64,000 bases of DNA from Ruegeria lacuscaerulensis (GTDB lineage Bacteria; Pseudomonadota; Alphaproteobacteria; Rhodobacterales; Rhodobacteraceae): contig NZ_WPZL01000017.1 of the NCBI RefSeq assembly GCF_013031245.1, positions 1 through 64,000 of the forward strand, in the 5' to 3' direction. The position numbers and the translations under genes were made by a program. Positions 44,662 to 54,041 of the stretch are shown here, piece by piece (position 1 is the first letter of the stretch; each line of letters opens with the position of its first letter). A model generated the notes under the pieces. That model saw only the letters and a list, made by a program, of their open reading frames with translations. It had not been told where the DNA came from and searched no databases.

Positions 44662-45825
44662 TCAAAGGCGGCTCAGCAAATCCGCCGTAGGCCAGGCATC
44701 CGCAGGCAGGCCCAGCCTCGCTTGTTCGGCCTGAACGGCCGCCCGTGTTCCGGCCCCGAGAATTCCGTCGATTTTGCCCACGTTGTATCCGCGTGCCTGC
44801 AGTTTGGTCTGCAGTTGTTTCATCTGCGCTCCTGACAGACCTTGCGCCGGGTTCCCCGCGTCGTAGATCCGCGCGCCTTCCAGTCGGGTGCCGAAATAGG
44901 CGGCGGTCAGGACGTAGACAAAGCTCTGGTTCCATTCGAAATAGACGTCGAAATTCGGATAGGCCAGAAAGGCTGGCCCCTTGTGCCCCTGCGGCAGGAT
45001 CAGCGAGGCGGGCAGGTTGGCTAAAGACCCGTTGCGCGGCTGCACCCCCAATGCCTGCCATTCGGACACTGGTCGGGCTTTGCCGGGGCCGGACAGTGAC
45101 CAGTCCATCTGGGCGGGCACTGTCACTTCCTGCAGCCACGGCTGGCCTGGCTGCCAGCCAAGATGGGACAACATCTTGGCCCCTGACATCAGCGCATCCG
45201 GCGCCGAAGTTTTCAAAGACACCTTGCCATTACCGTCCCCATCGACACCGTTTTCCAGAATGTCGCGTGGCAGCATCTGCACCATGCCGATCTCTCCGGC
45301 CCAGGCACCGGTGGTTCGGGCCGGGTCGAAGTTGCCTTGTTGGTGCAGCTCGATGGCCGCAAAGATCTGAGGGCGGAACAGTTCGGGCCGACGGCAGTCA
45401 TGAGCCAGCGTGACCAGTGCATTGCGGGTATTGAAATCTCCCTGAAACGCGCCGTAATCGGTCTCGAACGCCCAGAAGGCCAGCAATACCCCGCGCGAGA
45501 CGCCATATTCACGCTCGATCCTGTCAAACACCGCGTCGTGTTTTCGCGACATGGCCTGGCCACGCTCGATCCGGTTTTGTGAGATCAGGTGGCGGGAGAA
45601 ATCAATGAATGGTTTCTGGAACACGCCTTGCGCACGGTCGGCTTTCAGCACGGCACCGTCCTGCTGCACGCCCTCGAAGAAAGAGTTTACCGTCGATTTA
45701 TCAAACCCTTGTTGAACGGCCTCAGTCTTCAGCCCCTTCACGAAAGAGTTGAACCCGCCGCCACATTGGGCAAGCGCGGGCGAGGCAAGCAGGGCGGCGG
45801 CAACAAAGCCGGAGAGAAAGCGCAT
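44662..45825 (-). CDS. Lytic murein transglycosylase, MltB type
   Basis: A 387-residue periplasmic peptidoglycan lyase. A signal peptide ends at LAQCGG. The catalytic domain has VLLAFWAFETDYGAF with the catalytic glutamate, then EIGMVQMLPRDI and VDGDGNG. A C-terminal peptidoglycan-binding domain (LQTKLQARGYNVGKIDGILGAGTRAAV) follows. The start at 45825 begins the signal peptide; a longer upstream reading overlaps cobD and is unlikely. It lies 11 bases after cobD and is probably co-transcribed with it. Confidence 0.88.
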   Translation of the reverse strand: MRFLSGFVAAALLASPALAQCGGGFNSFVKGLKTEAVQQGFDKSTVNSFFEGVQQDGAVLKADRAQGVFQKPFIDFSRHLISQNRIERGQAMSRKHDAVFDRIEREYGVSRGVLLAFWAFETDYGAFQGDFNTRNALVTLAHDCRRPELFRPQIFAAIELHQQGNFDPARTTGAWAGEIGMVQMLPRDILENGVDGDGNGKVSLKTSAPDALMSGAKMLSHLGWQPGQPWLQEVTVPAQMDWSLSGPGKARPVSEWQALGVQPRNGSLANLPASLILPQGHKGPAFLAYPNFDVYFEWNQSFVYVLTAAYFGTRLEGARIYDAGNPAQGLSGAQMKQLQTKLQARGYNVGKIDGILGAGTRAAVQAEQARLGLPADAWPTADLLSRL

Positions 45826-45836
45826 GAGCAGGTCCG

Positions 45837-46757
45837 TCAGAAAAAATGGCTGAACCCAAACCACACTGACACGAGGCCAAGCGCAAGCCCCCAAACCTTC
45901 CACAGCATGTCGCATGCGCGGAAAACCTCCGGCGCTCCAATCTCGCGTGGAGCGTCGCCGTTGACCCAAGCCAGGTCGCGGACTTTTCCGTCATAGCTGC
46001 GCGGGCCTGCAAGAGCCACATTCAGGGCGCGCGCCATGGCGGCCTCGGGCCAGCCCGCATTGGGTGAGATATGGCGGCGGGCATCCGCTACCATCTCGGA
46101 CCATTGAGCCCATTGGCCGGACAGGGCCACGATCATCACGCAGGTCAGGCGGGCGGGGATCAGGTTCAATGCGTCGTCAAGCCGGGCCGATGCCCAACCA
46201 AACTCGCGGTATTTTTCGGTGCGGTAACCGATCATGCTGTCGGCTGTGTTGACGGTCTTATAGATCAGCAAGCCGGGCAGCCCGGCGATCAGAAACCAGA
46301 AGGCGGGTGCGATAACCCCATCGCTCAGGTTTTCTGCGGCGCTTTCGATTGCGGAACGAGCCACCTGAGCCTCTGTCATGTCGCGCGTGTCGCGTGAGAC
46401 AATCATGGCGACCTTGGCGCGACCTTCAGGCAGCGAGGCGCGCAGCCCGTCGCCTACATCGTGCACGTGGTGTACCAGCGATTTCTGCGCCAGCAGGATG
46501 GCGCAGAGGATGACCTCAACCACTGGCCCTAACAGCGCGAGTGTTCGGCCAAGGAGCAACGCTCCAAAGACTAACAACACCACGACGGCGACGCCTTTCA
46601 ATCGCCGCTGCGCGCCCTGGTTCAGGCGTTTATCCAACCAGCCGATCACCGTGCCGATCATGACTGCTGGATGACGCATCCGCGACCACAGCCAGTCCGG
46701 CTCCCCCAGTGCCGCGTCCAGACACATGGCGCAGATCAGCAGGAAAGAGGTGCTCAC
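45837..46757 (-). CDS. cobD: Adenosylcobinamide-phosphate synthase
   Basis: A 306-residue membrane enzyme of the CbiB/CobD family, which attaches (R)-1-amino-2-propanol phosphate to adenosylcobyric acid. Landmarks are [29 protein letters not shown], the segment [20 protein letters not shown] and [27 protein letters not shown]. It overlaps cobC upstream by 4 bases (ATGA) and precedes the transglycosylase gene. Confidence 0.92.
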   Translation of the reverse strand: MSTSFLLICAMCLDAALGEPDWLWSRMRHPAVMIGTVIGWLDKRLNQGAQRRLKGVAVVVLLVFGALLLGRTLALLGPVVEVILCAILLAQKSLVHHVHDVGDGLRASLPEGRAKVAMIVSRDTRDMTEAQVARSAIESAAENLSDGVIAPAFWFLIAGLPGLLIYKTVNTADSMIGYRTEKYREFGWASARLDDALNLIPARLTCVMIVALSGQWAQWSEMVADARRHISPNAGWPEAAMARALNVALAGPRSYDGKVRDLAWVNGDAPREIGAPEVFRACDMLWKVWGLALGLVSVWFGFSHFF

Positions 46758-47719
46758 AGCGCGGCCTCCAGCCTGTCCCAGCCATCAGTGGGCGGCAGGC
46801 CAAGTCGCAGGTAGGTTCGGGAATATGGGAAAACGCGGCTCCAGATTTGGGCGGCGGCCAGACGGGCCTGCCAGTCAACGGCGTTCTCGACGTTATACAG
46901 GCGGAACAGAGTGGTGCCACCGGCGAGGGTCGCCCCCTTGGCGGTGACAAGCTGGTCCAGTCGTTTTGTGTCTTCGATCAGGCGCGCGCGCGTAGCATCG
47001 GCCCAAGAGGTATCATTCAGCGCCACCTCGCCAATTCGCAATGCCGGTCCGGAAACAGCCCAGGGTCCGGTCAGGTCATTCAGTTGGGCGATAAGATTCG
47101 GCTGGCCAATGGCAAACCCCAGCCGCAGCCCGGCCAGCCCCCAGAACTTGCCAAAGCTCTTAAGCACAATCACGCCGGGCCGCTCTGCCATATGGATCAG
47201 CGAGGCCTCGGGGCTGACATCGCAAAAACTTTCGTCGATCACGGTCAAAGGGGCGTTGGCATCTGCTTCGCTCCATACCCGTCCATCCGGGTTGTTCGGG
47301 TGCACGATTACGCGGGCCTCGGCGGGGCCGTCCGATTGAACTGCCCAGCCTTGAGCGGTAAACGCGGCCGCGTGTTCGTTATAGGTCGGCGTTGTGATTT
47401 GGACCCGGCCCTGCGCGGCCAGGCCCGGTATGCGGGCAATAACGGCCGAGGCGCCGGGCGCGGGCAGGATCGCCGCCCCCTCGGGCACCGACCAGAACCT
47501 GCGCGCAGCATCCGCCAGGCGTTCAAACGCCCCGTGGTCGGGCAATTCAGCCCAGTCCGACGGGATCAGCCCCGACACCTCATACGGATGCGGGTTGATT
47601 CCGGTGGAAAGGTCCAGCCAGTCAGCACGCGCGCCGCCATAAGTGGCGATGGCACCGTCCAGCCCTCCGCCATGGTCGCGCGCGGCGCGGGGGTTCAATT
47701 TTTCGTCGTGGCCTGCCAT
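46754..47719 (-). CDS. cobC: Threonine-phosphate decarboxylase
   Basis: A 321-residue fold-type I PLP enzyme of the CobC family. It decarboxylates L-threonine O-3-phosphate to give (R)-1-amino-2-propanol phosphate, the substrate of the downstream cobD product. Typical elements are [12 protein letters not shown] near residue 36, [14 protein letters not shown] and [18 protein letters not shown] with the PLP lysine. The coupling to cobD fits the two-step order. I see no cobalamin riboswitch in the 180 bases before it. Confidence 0.9.
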   Translation of the reverse strand: MAGHDEKLNPRAARDHGGGLDGAIATYGGARADWLDLSTGINPHPYEVSGLIPSDWAELPDHGAFERLADAARRFWSVPEGAAILPAPGASAVIARIPGLAAQGRVQITTPTYNEHAAAFTAQGWAVQSDGPAEARVIVHPNNPDGRVWSEADANAPLTVIDESFCDVSPEASLIHMAERPGVIVLKSFGKFWGLAGLRLGFAIGQPNLIAQLNDLTGPWAVSGPALRIGEVALNDTSWADATRARLIEDTKRLDQLVTAKGATLAGGTTLFRLYNVENAVDWQARLAAAQIWSRVFPYSRTYLRLGLPPTDGWDRLEAAL

Positions 47720-47902
47720 CGGATTTCTCGCCGGAATCGCCTGTATCGGCCTGCTTCAAGCGGATTTTTGCCGTTTGCACAAGCAATTCCGCGTGATCGG
47801 AGCCTCTGACAGGGGTCATTAACATTTTGTTAAGGAATAAGCGTGATCACATTCCACGGGGGTCGGCACCACATGCTCTACTAAGTGCCGAGGTTGTTGC
47901 AA

Positions 47903-48265
47903 ATGAATGTTTTGATTGTTGAGAGTAATCCCGATCTTGGTCGGGTCTGGAAAAGACATCTGGAAAGGCACGGCGCCGAGGTTACGCTTGTCGCCGGGCA
48001 AGAGGCCGCGATCCTGGCGCTGTATGGCCAGGATTTTGATATCATTGTGCTGGATCTGGTGCTGGAGACAGGCAGCGCGCTGGCTGTTGCCGATTTCGCA
48101 AGCTACCGCCGGCCTGAGGCCCGGGTGATCTTCGTCACCAATACCACCTTCTTCTCGGATGGTTCGATCTTTGCCCATAGCCCGAATGCCTGCGCCTATG
48201 TGCAGAGCGCGACGCCGCCAGAGGATCTGGCGGCGATGGTGGAGCATTACGCGGCAGGCCGCTGA
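47903..48265 (+). CDS. Receiver-domain protein with missing catalytic lysine
   Basis: A 120-residue single receiver domain. The phosphorylation aspartate is present (D51 in VLDLVLETG) and the switch threonine (T79) is kept. The N-terminal acidic pair is replaced (E7 S8), and the position of the conserved lysine is occupied by Q101/S102. Such changes usually block or alter phosphotransfer, so it may act as a phosphorylation-independent binding domain. There is no output domain and no sensor kinase nearby. The 3' end overlaps the convergent gene by 19 bases. Confidence 0.75.
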   Translation: MNVLIVESNPDLGRVWKRHLERHGAEVTLVAGQEAAILALYGQDFDIIVLDLVLETGSALAVADFASYRRPEARVIFVTNTTFFSDGSIFAHSPNACAYVQSATPPEDLAAMVEHYAAGR

Positions 48266-49236
48266 CCGCGCCCGTGCGGCTCGAGGTAATCCAGAATTGG
48301 GTTCGTCGGTATGATCCGGTTCGGGTTAATGGTGTCGTGGCTAAAGTGATAATGGCGCACTATGTGGTTCATGTTCACCGTCGACGCAACACCTGGCCAT
48401 TGGTACAGCTCGCGAGTGTAAGCCCAGAGGTTCGGGTAATCGATCAGGCGCCGCCGGTTGCATTTGAAATGCAGATGATAGACCGGATCGAACCGGATCA
48501 AAGTGGTGAACAGCCGCCAGTCGGCCTCGGTCACGCGGTCACCCATCAGATAACGGTTTGAGCTTAGACGTTCCTCGAGCCAATCCAGCGTTTCGAACAG
48601 GGGATGCACTGCGGCGTCATAGGCCTCTTGTGTGGTGGCAAAGCCGGCTTTGTAAACGCCGTTGTTTACGTCGGAATAGATACGCGCGTTCACCTCTTCG
48701 ATCGCGTCACGCATCGCCTCGGGCCAGTAATCGTCGGTGTTTCCGGTGATCCCGTCGAAAGCCGAATTGAACATGCGGATGATTTCGGAGCTTTCGTTTG
48801 AGGCGATCGTTTGTTGTTTCTTGTCCCAAAGGATCGGCACGGTCACGCGCCCCGAATAGTTGGGGTCGGCTTTGGTGTAAATCTGATGAGCGTAACCCAG
48901 CCCGTTCAGGTCGTCTCCGGTCGCGCCGTGTGCGTCGGTTTCAAAAGTCCAGCCCTTGTCCAGCATGTCTGGGTGTACAACCGACACCGAAACCAGTTCG
49001 CTCAGCCCCTTTAACTCGCGGAAGATCAGCGTGCGATGCGCCCACGGGCACGCATAGCTGACATAGAGATGATAGCGGTCGGGCTCGGCTTTGAACCCAC
49101 CCTTGCCAGAGGGGCCAGCGCTGCCATCTGCGGTTACCCAGTTTCTAAATTGCGCGGCGCTGCGTTTGAACGCTCCGCCGGTCGATTTCGTGTCATACCA
49201 GGTGTCGCGCCATTTGCCGTCGACCAACAGGCCCAT
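48247..49236 (-). CDS. Glutathionyl-hydroquinone reductase (YqjG/xi-class GST)
   Basis: A 329-residue glutathione transferase of the xi class, which reduces glutathionyl-hydroquinones using a catalytic cysteine. The active site YACPWAHRTL has C63, and the long N-terminal stretch with FKRSAAQFRNWV is class-specific. The C-terminal helical domain is complete. Start 49236 is preferred because GGAGG lies 8 bases before it; the open frame extends 25 codons further without support. Confidence 0.88.
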   Translation of the reverse strand: MGLLVDGKWRDTWYDTKSTGGAFKRSAAQFRNWVTADGSAGPSGKGGFKAEPDRYHLYVSYACPWAHRTLIFRELKGLSELVSVSVVHPDMLDKGWTFETDAHGATGDDLNGLGYAHQIYTKADPNYSGRVTVPILWDKKQQTIASNESSEIIRMFNSAFDGITGNTDDYWPEAMRDAIEEVNARIYSDVNNGVYKAGFATTQEAYDAAVHPLFETLDWLEERLSSNRYLMGDRVTEADWRLFTTLIRFDPVYHLHFKCNRRRLIDYPNLWAYTRELYQWPGVASTVNMNHIVRHYHFSHDTINPNRIIPTNPILDYLEPHGRGQRPAA

Positions 49237-49448
49237 CTCAAATCCTCCGCATAGCGATTTCAACAAACATAGGGAGTCGCGACGCGGCTTCCTATGCGAG
49301 ACAACGCGCACCGGGCCTGCGTTTGTGCACAGGATCAGTTAGGATTTCCGCGCAACAGATTGAATTCGGCCCGCATCTCAGGACCCGCTTCACTGGATTT
49401 TTACAGTTGTTCCGGCACAATAGAGTCCATTGCCGAAGGAAATTGATT

Positions 49449-49802
49449 ATGACGACCTATGTTTCAAAGGAAATTAGCGCTGAATTGGATGCGGCGCGAA
49501 TCGCGGGTCTGAAGAAGACCAGCCGCCTTCGTGTTGAGTTTGGCGACAATACCTTCAAGATACTGAGATTGTGGAAGGATGGATTCACGGTTGAGGCAGC
49601 AACCACGCCTCAACTACGCGGTCTTGTCGATATCTACGATGGTGCGCGCCATTTATATCAATGCCTGATCATCGCGGATGAAGATCAAGCCGGTGAGATG
49701 CGCTATGAGTTCAAGCGCAGCACCGCTGCGGCGGACAAGGCGCCGTTGGACTTCTACCGCGATCCAGACGCACCAATTGCGTTGCTTGGGCACGAGGACT
49801 AG
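49449..49802 (+). CDS. Hypothetical protein
   Basis: A 117-residue soluble protein without a recognised family. The pattern of short strands (RLRVEFGDNTFKILRLWKDGFTVEA) suggests a small beta-rich fold. It begins with GAAGGAAA 6 bases before the ATG and ends overlapping the stop of the convergent L,D-transpeptidase gene by 4 bases. Conserved His or Cys ligands are not evident. Confidence 0.6.
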   Translation: MTTYVSKEISAELDAARIAGLKKTSRLRVEFGDNTFKILRLWKDGFTVEAATTPQLRGLVDIYDGARHLYQCLIIADEDQAGEMRYEFKRSTAAADKAPLDFYRDPDAPIALLGHED

Positions 49803-50326
49803 GGGCGGATTTCCACTACGGTACCGTTTGGGGTCAGACTCCAAAGTTGCGCGATTTCGGAGTTCGAAAGCGCGATGCAGCCAGCAGTCCAGTCACCGGG
49901 CAGCGTGATGCCTGTGACCCCATTCGGCTGGCCGTGAATGAAGATGTCCCCGCCGGGGTCAATTCCCTGACTTTGCCCGCGTTCGATATCCTCCGGCAGG
50001 GGATAATCGATCCCTAGCGAAAGATGGAAGGCGCTCCGCGGATTACGCCGATCGATCCTGAAAATCCCGACCGGAGTCTTTCCGTCCTCTTCCTGTTGTT
50101 TGTCGCCCTCAGGTGCGAACCCCAGCGCCACGTCCGCTTGCATGACGACGGCACCGTCCAGAGAAGCGGTTAATCTGCGCGCGGATTTTTCGATCAGAAT
50201 GTGGTCGATCTGCGTAGCCTGTGGTGCCATGGGCGGGGCGGGCGGTCGAGGACCGAAACGGTGCCAACCGTTCCACGCGGTGCCAGCCAGAACGACTGCC
50301 AGAGATATGAGCGCGAGCCGCCGCAC
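49799..50326 (-). CDS. L,D-transpeptidase (YkuD domain)
   Basis: A 175-residue envelope protein with an N-terminal hydrophobic anchor (residues 5-18) and a YkuD catalytic domain. The catalytic pair is H131 in FIHGQPN and C150 in DWTAGCIAL. Such enzymes make 3-3 crosslinks in peptidoglycan or attach proteins to it. KTPVGIFRI is also typical. It follows the PatB-like gene after 3 bases, so they share a transcript. Confidence 0.88.
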   Translation of the reverse strand: MRRLALISLAVVLAGTAWNGWHRFGPRPPAPPMAPQATQIDHILIEKSARRLTASLDGAVVMQADVALGFAPEGDKQQEEDGKTPVGIFRIDRRNPRSAFHLSLGIDYPLPEDIERGQSQGIDPGGDIFIHGQPNGVTGITLPGDWTAGCIALSNSEIAQLWSLTPNGTVVEIRP

Positions 50327-50329
50327 GCT

Positions 50330-51502
50330 CTACTGCAGATCGGCGAATGCGCGTTTCAATCGTTCGCACGCGTCCTCGACCCGCGCGCGCTGCGTGGCCA
50401 GGTTAAACCGCTCGAAAGTCTCTCCGCCCGTGCCAAAGCCGGGGCCGGAAGATGTGGCGATTTTTGCATCCTCGCGCAGGCGTCGGACGAATTCGTCGTG
50501 GTTCATTCCGGTGCCCGAGAAATCGACCCAGGCCAGAAAAGTCGCCTGCAGAGGCATGGACCACAAACCGGGGATTTCAGCGATGGTGGCGTCAAAAACT
50601 TCGCGGTTGCCCAACAGGTGCGCGATCTGCTCATCGACCCATGCAGCCCCTTCCGGAGAATAGGCGGCAGTGATCATCGCTACGCCCAGCGCGCTGGGAT
50701 CGTAGTCCAGCGTTTGTATCCGGTGCCGCATGGCCGCGCGCAGTTTAGGATCGGGGATGATCATGTTGCCCGTTCGCTGCCCGGCGATGTTGAACGTTTT
50801 GGACGCCGCTGTCAGTGTAACTGTCCATGGCCGCGCATCGGGTGCGGCGACATCCATCGGCACAAAGGTGTATCCGGGGTAAACCAGATCGTGATGAATT
50901 TCATCCGAGACCAGAATGAGCCCGTTGCGCTCGGCGAACGCGGCCGCTGCGCGCAGTTCGTCCGGTGTCCAGACGCGACCCGAAGGGTTTTGCGGCGAGC
51001 ACCACAAGAGCAGCTTTTCTGACCCGTCCAGCCGCGACTGTGCATCTTCCAGATCCAGACCGTAGGTGTCGCCCTGACGCACCAACGGACATTCGACCAC
51101 CCGGCGTCCTGACTTGTTCACCTTGTGGGCAAACTCATGATAGACGGGGGTGAAGATGACCACGCCGTCACCCGGTTCGGTCCAGACATCCAGGCACAAA
51201 GCGATCGCATTGCCCAACCCCTGCGAGGTCAGTACCCAATCGGTGTCGATCTCCCAGTTGTGGCGGTTTTTCATCCACCACTGGACCGAAGCCAGATAGT
51301 CCGGGTGCGTCCAGGAATAGCCAAAGGCCCCGTGATCCGCCGCCTGACGAACTGCGTCAATCACACGAGGCGCTGTGGGGTAATCGGAATCCGCTGTCCA
51401 CATGGCCAGCCCGTCCTCGGGCGAAACACCATACAGCTTTTCCATCTTGTCCCATTTGGAACTGTTGGTTCCCCGGCGGTCGATCAGGTCGTTGAAAGTC
51501 AT
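50330..51502 (-). CDS. PatB/MalY-type C-S lyase
   Basis: A 390-residue fold-type I PLP enzyme of the MalY/PatB family. Members cleave cystathionine or cysteine conjugates (beta-elimination) and some are aminotransferases. Typical segments are MWTADSDYPTAPRV, FTPVYHEF, CSPQNPSGRVW, SDEIHHDL and the PLP lysine in LTAASKTFNIAGQR. Supply of homocysteine or recycling of organosulfur compounds is likely. Confidence 0.88.
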   Translation of the reverse strand: MTFNDLIDRRGTNSSKWDKMEKLYGVSPEDGLAMWTADSDYPTAPRVIDAVRQAADHGAFGYSWTHPDYLASVQWWMKNRHNWEIDTDWVLTSQGLGNAIALCLDVWTEPGDGVVIFTPVYHEFAHKVNKSGRRVVECPLVRQGDTYGLDLEDAQSRLDGSEKLLLWCSPQNPSGRVWTPDELRAAAAFAERNGLILVSDEIHHDLVYPGYTFVPMDVAAPDARPWTVTLTAASKTFNIAGQRTGNMIIPDPKLRAAMRHRIQTLDYDPSALGVAMITAAYSPEGAAWVDEQIAHLLGNREVFDATIAEIPGLWSMPLQATFLAWVDFSGTGMNHDEFVRRLREDAKIATSSGPGFGTGGETFERFNLATQRARVEDACERLKRAFADLQ

Positions 51503-51584
51503 GTCTTCTCCATCTGTCCTGCCGAAAGCTAGCTACAAATCCCGCAGGTGCAAGGGGGGCGTTGCGGCGGGACGCATGATGGCC

Positions 51585-51597
51585 TAAATCAGCCTCA
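51585..51597 (+). promoter_or_regulatory. TAAATC box adjoining the def start codon
   Basis: TAAATC at 51585-51590 is six bases before the def ATG, which has no ribosome site. The layout matches the two genes around smc and may also give a leaderless mRNA. Confidence 0.3.
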
Positions 51598-52115
51598 TGA
51601 AACGCAATATCCTGATCCATCCCGATCCCCGCCTGAAAAAGGTCTGCGCGCCGGTGGCTGACCTGTCGGACGAGCTGCGCCAGCTGGCTGATGACATGCT
51701 GGAGACGATGTACGACGCGCCCGGCATCGGTCTTGCGGCACCACAGATTGGTGTCCTTGAACGGCTGATCGTGCTGGATTGTGTCAAGGAAGAGGGCGAG
51801 ACGCCGCGCCCACTGGTTATGTTCAACCCCGAGGTCATCGCGTCCTCTGATGAGACAAATGTATATGAGGAAGGCTGCCTGTCGATCCCCGAGCAATTCG
51901 CCGAGGTGACCCGCCCCAAAGTGGTGGACGTCACGTGGATGGACCGGGATGGCAACTTGCGGCAGGAAACGTTTGACGGCCTTTGGGCAACCTGCGTTCA
52001 GCATGAAATCGATCACCTGAACGGCAAGCTGTTCATTGATTACCTCAAGCCGCTGAAACGCCAGATGATTACCCGCAAGATGCAGAAGCTGAAACGAGAA
52101 CGGGCTCGCGCATGA
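51597..52115 (+). CDS. def: Peptide deformylase
   Basis: A 172-residue deformylase that removes the formyl group from nascent peptides using a metal ion. All three motifs are intact: GIGLAAPQ at 43-50, EGCLS with the ligand C94, and HEIDH with H136, E137 and H140. It is the functional copy; a defective-looking paralogue follows with a 4-base overlap (ATGA), then fmt. Confidence 0.96.
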   Translation: MKRNILIHPDPRLKKVCAPVADLSDELRQLADDMLETMYDAPGIGLAAPQIGVLERLIVLDCVKEEGETPRPLVMFNPEVIASSDETNVYEEGCLSIPEQFAEVTRPKVVDVTWMDRDGNLRQETFDGLWATCVQHEIDHLNGKLFIDYLKPLKRQMITRKMQKLKRERARA

Positions 52116-52606
52116 CCGTCCGCACTTGCCTTCCCTGGCCCGACAAACGCCTGCGGACCAGGGCTGAAGATGTTTCCGAGATCACCGACGAAGTTCGTGC
52201 GATCTGGGACGACATGATCGACACGATGGAGGCGATGCCCGGCGTTGGCCTGGCCGGGCCTCAGATCGGGGTCATGCTGCGGCTGGCCGTGGTGGATGGC
52301 TCGACCGAGCGGGGCAGGGCGGTAAAACTGGCCAACCCGGAAATCCTTCACAGCTCGGTTGAACTGCGCGAACATGATGAGGCCAGCCCGAACTTGCCCG
52401 GTGTGTCGGCCAAGGTGAAACGCCCTCGCGCCGTGACGGTAAGGTTCCTTAATGAACAGGGTATAGTTGACCGTCGCGACTTTGTTGGGATTGAGGCCAC
52501 CAGCGTTCAGCACCAGATCGACCATCTGAACGGCAAGATGTATTTCGACCGTCTCAGCAAGGTCAAACGCGACATGCTGCTGCGCAAAGCCAGGAAACAG
52601 GGGTAG
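52112..52606 (+). CDS. Peptide deformylase-like protein, likely inactive
   Basis: A 164-residue paralogue of the preceding deformylase. Motif 1 reads GVGLAGPQ (44-51). In motif 2 the metal-ligand Cys is aligned with S92 (EASPNLPG in place of EGCLSIPE). In motif 3 the catalytic Glu is Q135 (HQIDH). With both the metal ligand and the general base lost, normal deformylation is not expected. The intact reading frame and the tight coupling between def and fmt argue for a kept, different role, for example as a ribosome- or partner-binding protein. It may be co-translated with both. Confidence 0.88.
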   Translation: MTVRTCLPWPDKRLRTRAEDVSEITDEVRAIWDDMIDTMEAMPGVGLAGPQIGVMLRLAVVDGSTERGRAVKLANPEILHSSVELREHDEASPNLPGVSAKVKRPRAVTVRFLNEQGIVDRRDFVGIEATSVQHQIDHLNGKMYFDRLSKVKRDMLLRKARKQG

Positions 52607-52608
52607 AG

Positions 52609-53514
52609 ATGCGCGTCATTTTTATGGGCACGCCCGAATTCTCGGTCCCAGTGCTGGATGCGCTGGTCGAGGCCGGGCATGAGATCGCAGCTGTATATTG
52701 CCAGCCCCCGCGCCCAGCCGGACGAGGTAAAAAGGACAGGCCGACACCGGTTCATGCGCGTGCCGAGGCCGTTGGTCTGACTGTCCGTCACCCGGTTTCC
52801 CTGAAATCCGCCGAAGAACAGGATGCTTTTGCCGCGTTGAACGCCGACGTGGCCGTGGTGGTTGCATATGGGCTGCTGCTGCCGCAGCCTATTCTGGACG
52901 CTCCCATACATGGGTGTCTGAATATTCACGCCAGTCTGCTGCCCCGATGGCGCGGCGCGGCGCCGATCCATCGGGCGATCATGGCTGGCGACGCGCAGAC
53001 CGGCATCTGTATCATGCAAATGGAGGCCGGCCTGGATACCGGTCCTGTTCTGCTGCGCAAGGCCACCGACATTGGGGCCGAGGAAACCACGGAACGGCTT
53101 CACGACCGCCTGTCTGCCATGGGCGCGGAGCTGATCGTCGAGGCGTTGAGCCGATTGCCCGACCTGACGCCCGAGCCGCAGCCCGAGAACGGTGTGACCT
53201 ACGCCTCGAAAATCGACAAGGCCGAAGCACGGGTGGACTGGGCCCGACCAGCGACAGAAATTGACCGCCAGATTCGGGGCCTTTCACCCTTTCCCGGGGC
53301 ATGGACCGAGATCGAAGGCGACCGCGTCAAGCTGCTGGCCTCGCGGCTTGCCGAGGGGCAGGGCGCGCCCGGAGAGGTTTTGAATGACACACTCCGCGTG
53401 GCCTGTGGGGACGGGGCGATTGACCTGTTGCGTCTGCAACGGGCAGGTAAAGGTGCGCAGGATACAAGTGTGTTTTTGCTCGGCTGGCCGGTGGCCAAGG
53501 GAAGCCGGATTTGA
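52609..53514 (+). CDS. fmt: Methionyl-tRNA formyltransferase
   Basis: A 301-residue Fmt, which formylates initiator Met-tRNA with 10-formyltetrahydrofolate. The N-terminal [19 protein letters not shown], the catalytic [16 protein letters not shown] (His) and [21 protein letters not shown] segment are present, with a C-terminal OB-fold domain (GLSPFPGAW onward). It begins two bases after the deformylase-like gene, forming the def-def2-fmt unit for the formylation cycle. Confidence 0.97.
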   Translation: MRVIFMGTPEFSVPVLDALVEAGHEIAAVYCQPPRPAGRGKKDRPTPVHARAEAVGLTVRHPVSLKSAEEQDAFAALNADVAVVVAYGLLLPQPILDAPIHGCLNIHASLLPRWRGAAPIHRAIMAGDAQTGICIMQMEAGLDTGPVLLRKATDIGAEETTERLHDRLSAMGAELIVEALSRLPDLTPEPQPENGVTYASKIDKAEARVDWARPATEIDRQIRGLSPFPGAWTEIEGDRVKLLASRLAEGQGAPGEVLNDTLRVACGDGAIDLLRLQRAGKGAQDTSVFLLGWPVAKGSRI

Positions 53515-53529
53515 GAGGGAACGACTGAT

Positions 53530-53784
53530 TTGTATATGACATTGATGGGAACGGTGCTCATCGCGGCCGCCGTTGGGAGCCTCGCTGAAAAATCCGGCTT
53601 TACCCGCAACGGATACCTACAATCCATCATCATTTGTATCGGCGGCGCGTTTCTGTTTTTCTTTGCGCAAATCATGTTTGGCAGAATGTTCGGCTTTAGC
53701 CTTGCCTTTGGGTCCCCGGGCGTGAATGCCATTGTGTCATCCATCGGCGCACTGGTTATTGTGCCGACCCATTGGAGGAAGTGA
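53530..53784 (+). CDS. Small membrane protein
   Basis: An 84-residue membrane protein with two or three hydrophobic segments (VLIAAAVGSLA; SIIICIGGAFLFFFAQIMFG; NAIVSSIGALVIV). The last segment has the glycine-spaced pattern seen in YeaQ/GlsB-type proteins, encoded next. The start is probably TTG at 53530 (GAGGGA about 10 bases upstream), or ATG two codons later. Function unknown. Confidence 0.65.
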   Translation: MYMTLMGTVLIAAAVGSLAEKSGFTRNGYLQSIIICIGGAFLFFFAQIMFGRMFGFSLAFGSPGVNAIVSSIGALVIVPTHWRK

Positions 53785-53785
53785 C

Positions 53786-54022
53786 GTGCCCGTGATCGCC
53801 CTGATCGTGATCGGTGCCGCAGCCGGATTTCTGGCCACCCGTCTGATGCGGATCGAAGCTGATATTCCGACGACCATGCTGATCGGCATCGTCGGTGCCC
53901 TGATGGGCGGTTTCTTGTTGCGTGCTCTGGTGACCGTGATGGGCTGGCTATCAGGCTTTGTCGGCGCGGTTCTGGGGGCGTTGCTCGTGATCTGGACCTG
54001 GCAGACCTACCTGCGGAGCTGA
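53786..54022 (+). CDS. GlsB/YeaQ/YmgE-like small membrane protein
   Basis: A 78-residue protein with three hydrophobic segments and glycine-rich turns (IGAAAGFLATRLMR, LIGIVGALMGGFLLR, FVGAVLGALLVIW), the pattern of the GlsB/YeaQ/YmgE stress-associated family. Function is unknown in any species I recall. The start is GTG with GGAGGAAG 4-11 bases upstream. It follows the preceding small gene by one base, so both are in one transcript. Confidence 0.75.
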   Translation: MPVIALIVIGAAAGFLATRLMRIEADIPTTMLIGIVGALMGGFLLRALVTVMGWLSGFVGAVLGALLVIWTWQTYLRS

Positions 54023-54041
54023 CGTTATTCACGGCGGCGGG

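Noticed and set aside
47720..47902. Possible cobalamin riboswitch before cobC
   Set aside because: I looked for the B12-box and adjacent stems on the minus strand and did not see a convincing match.
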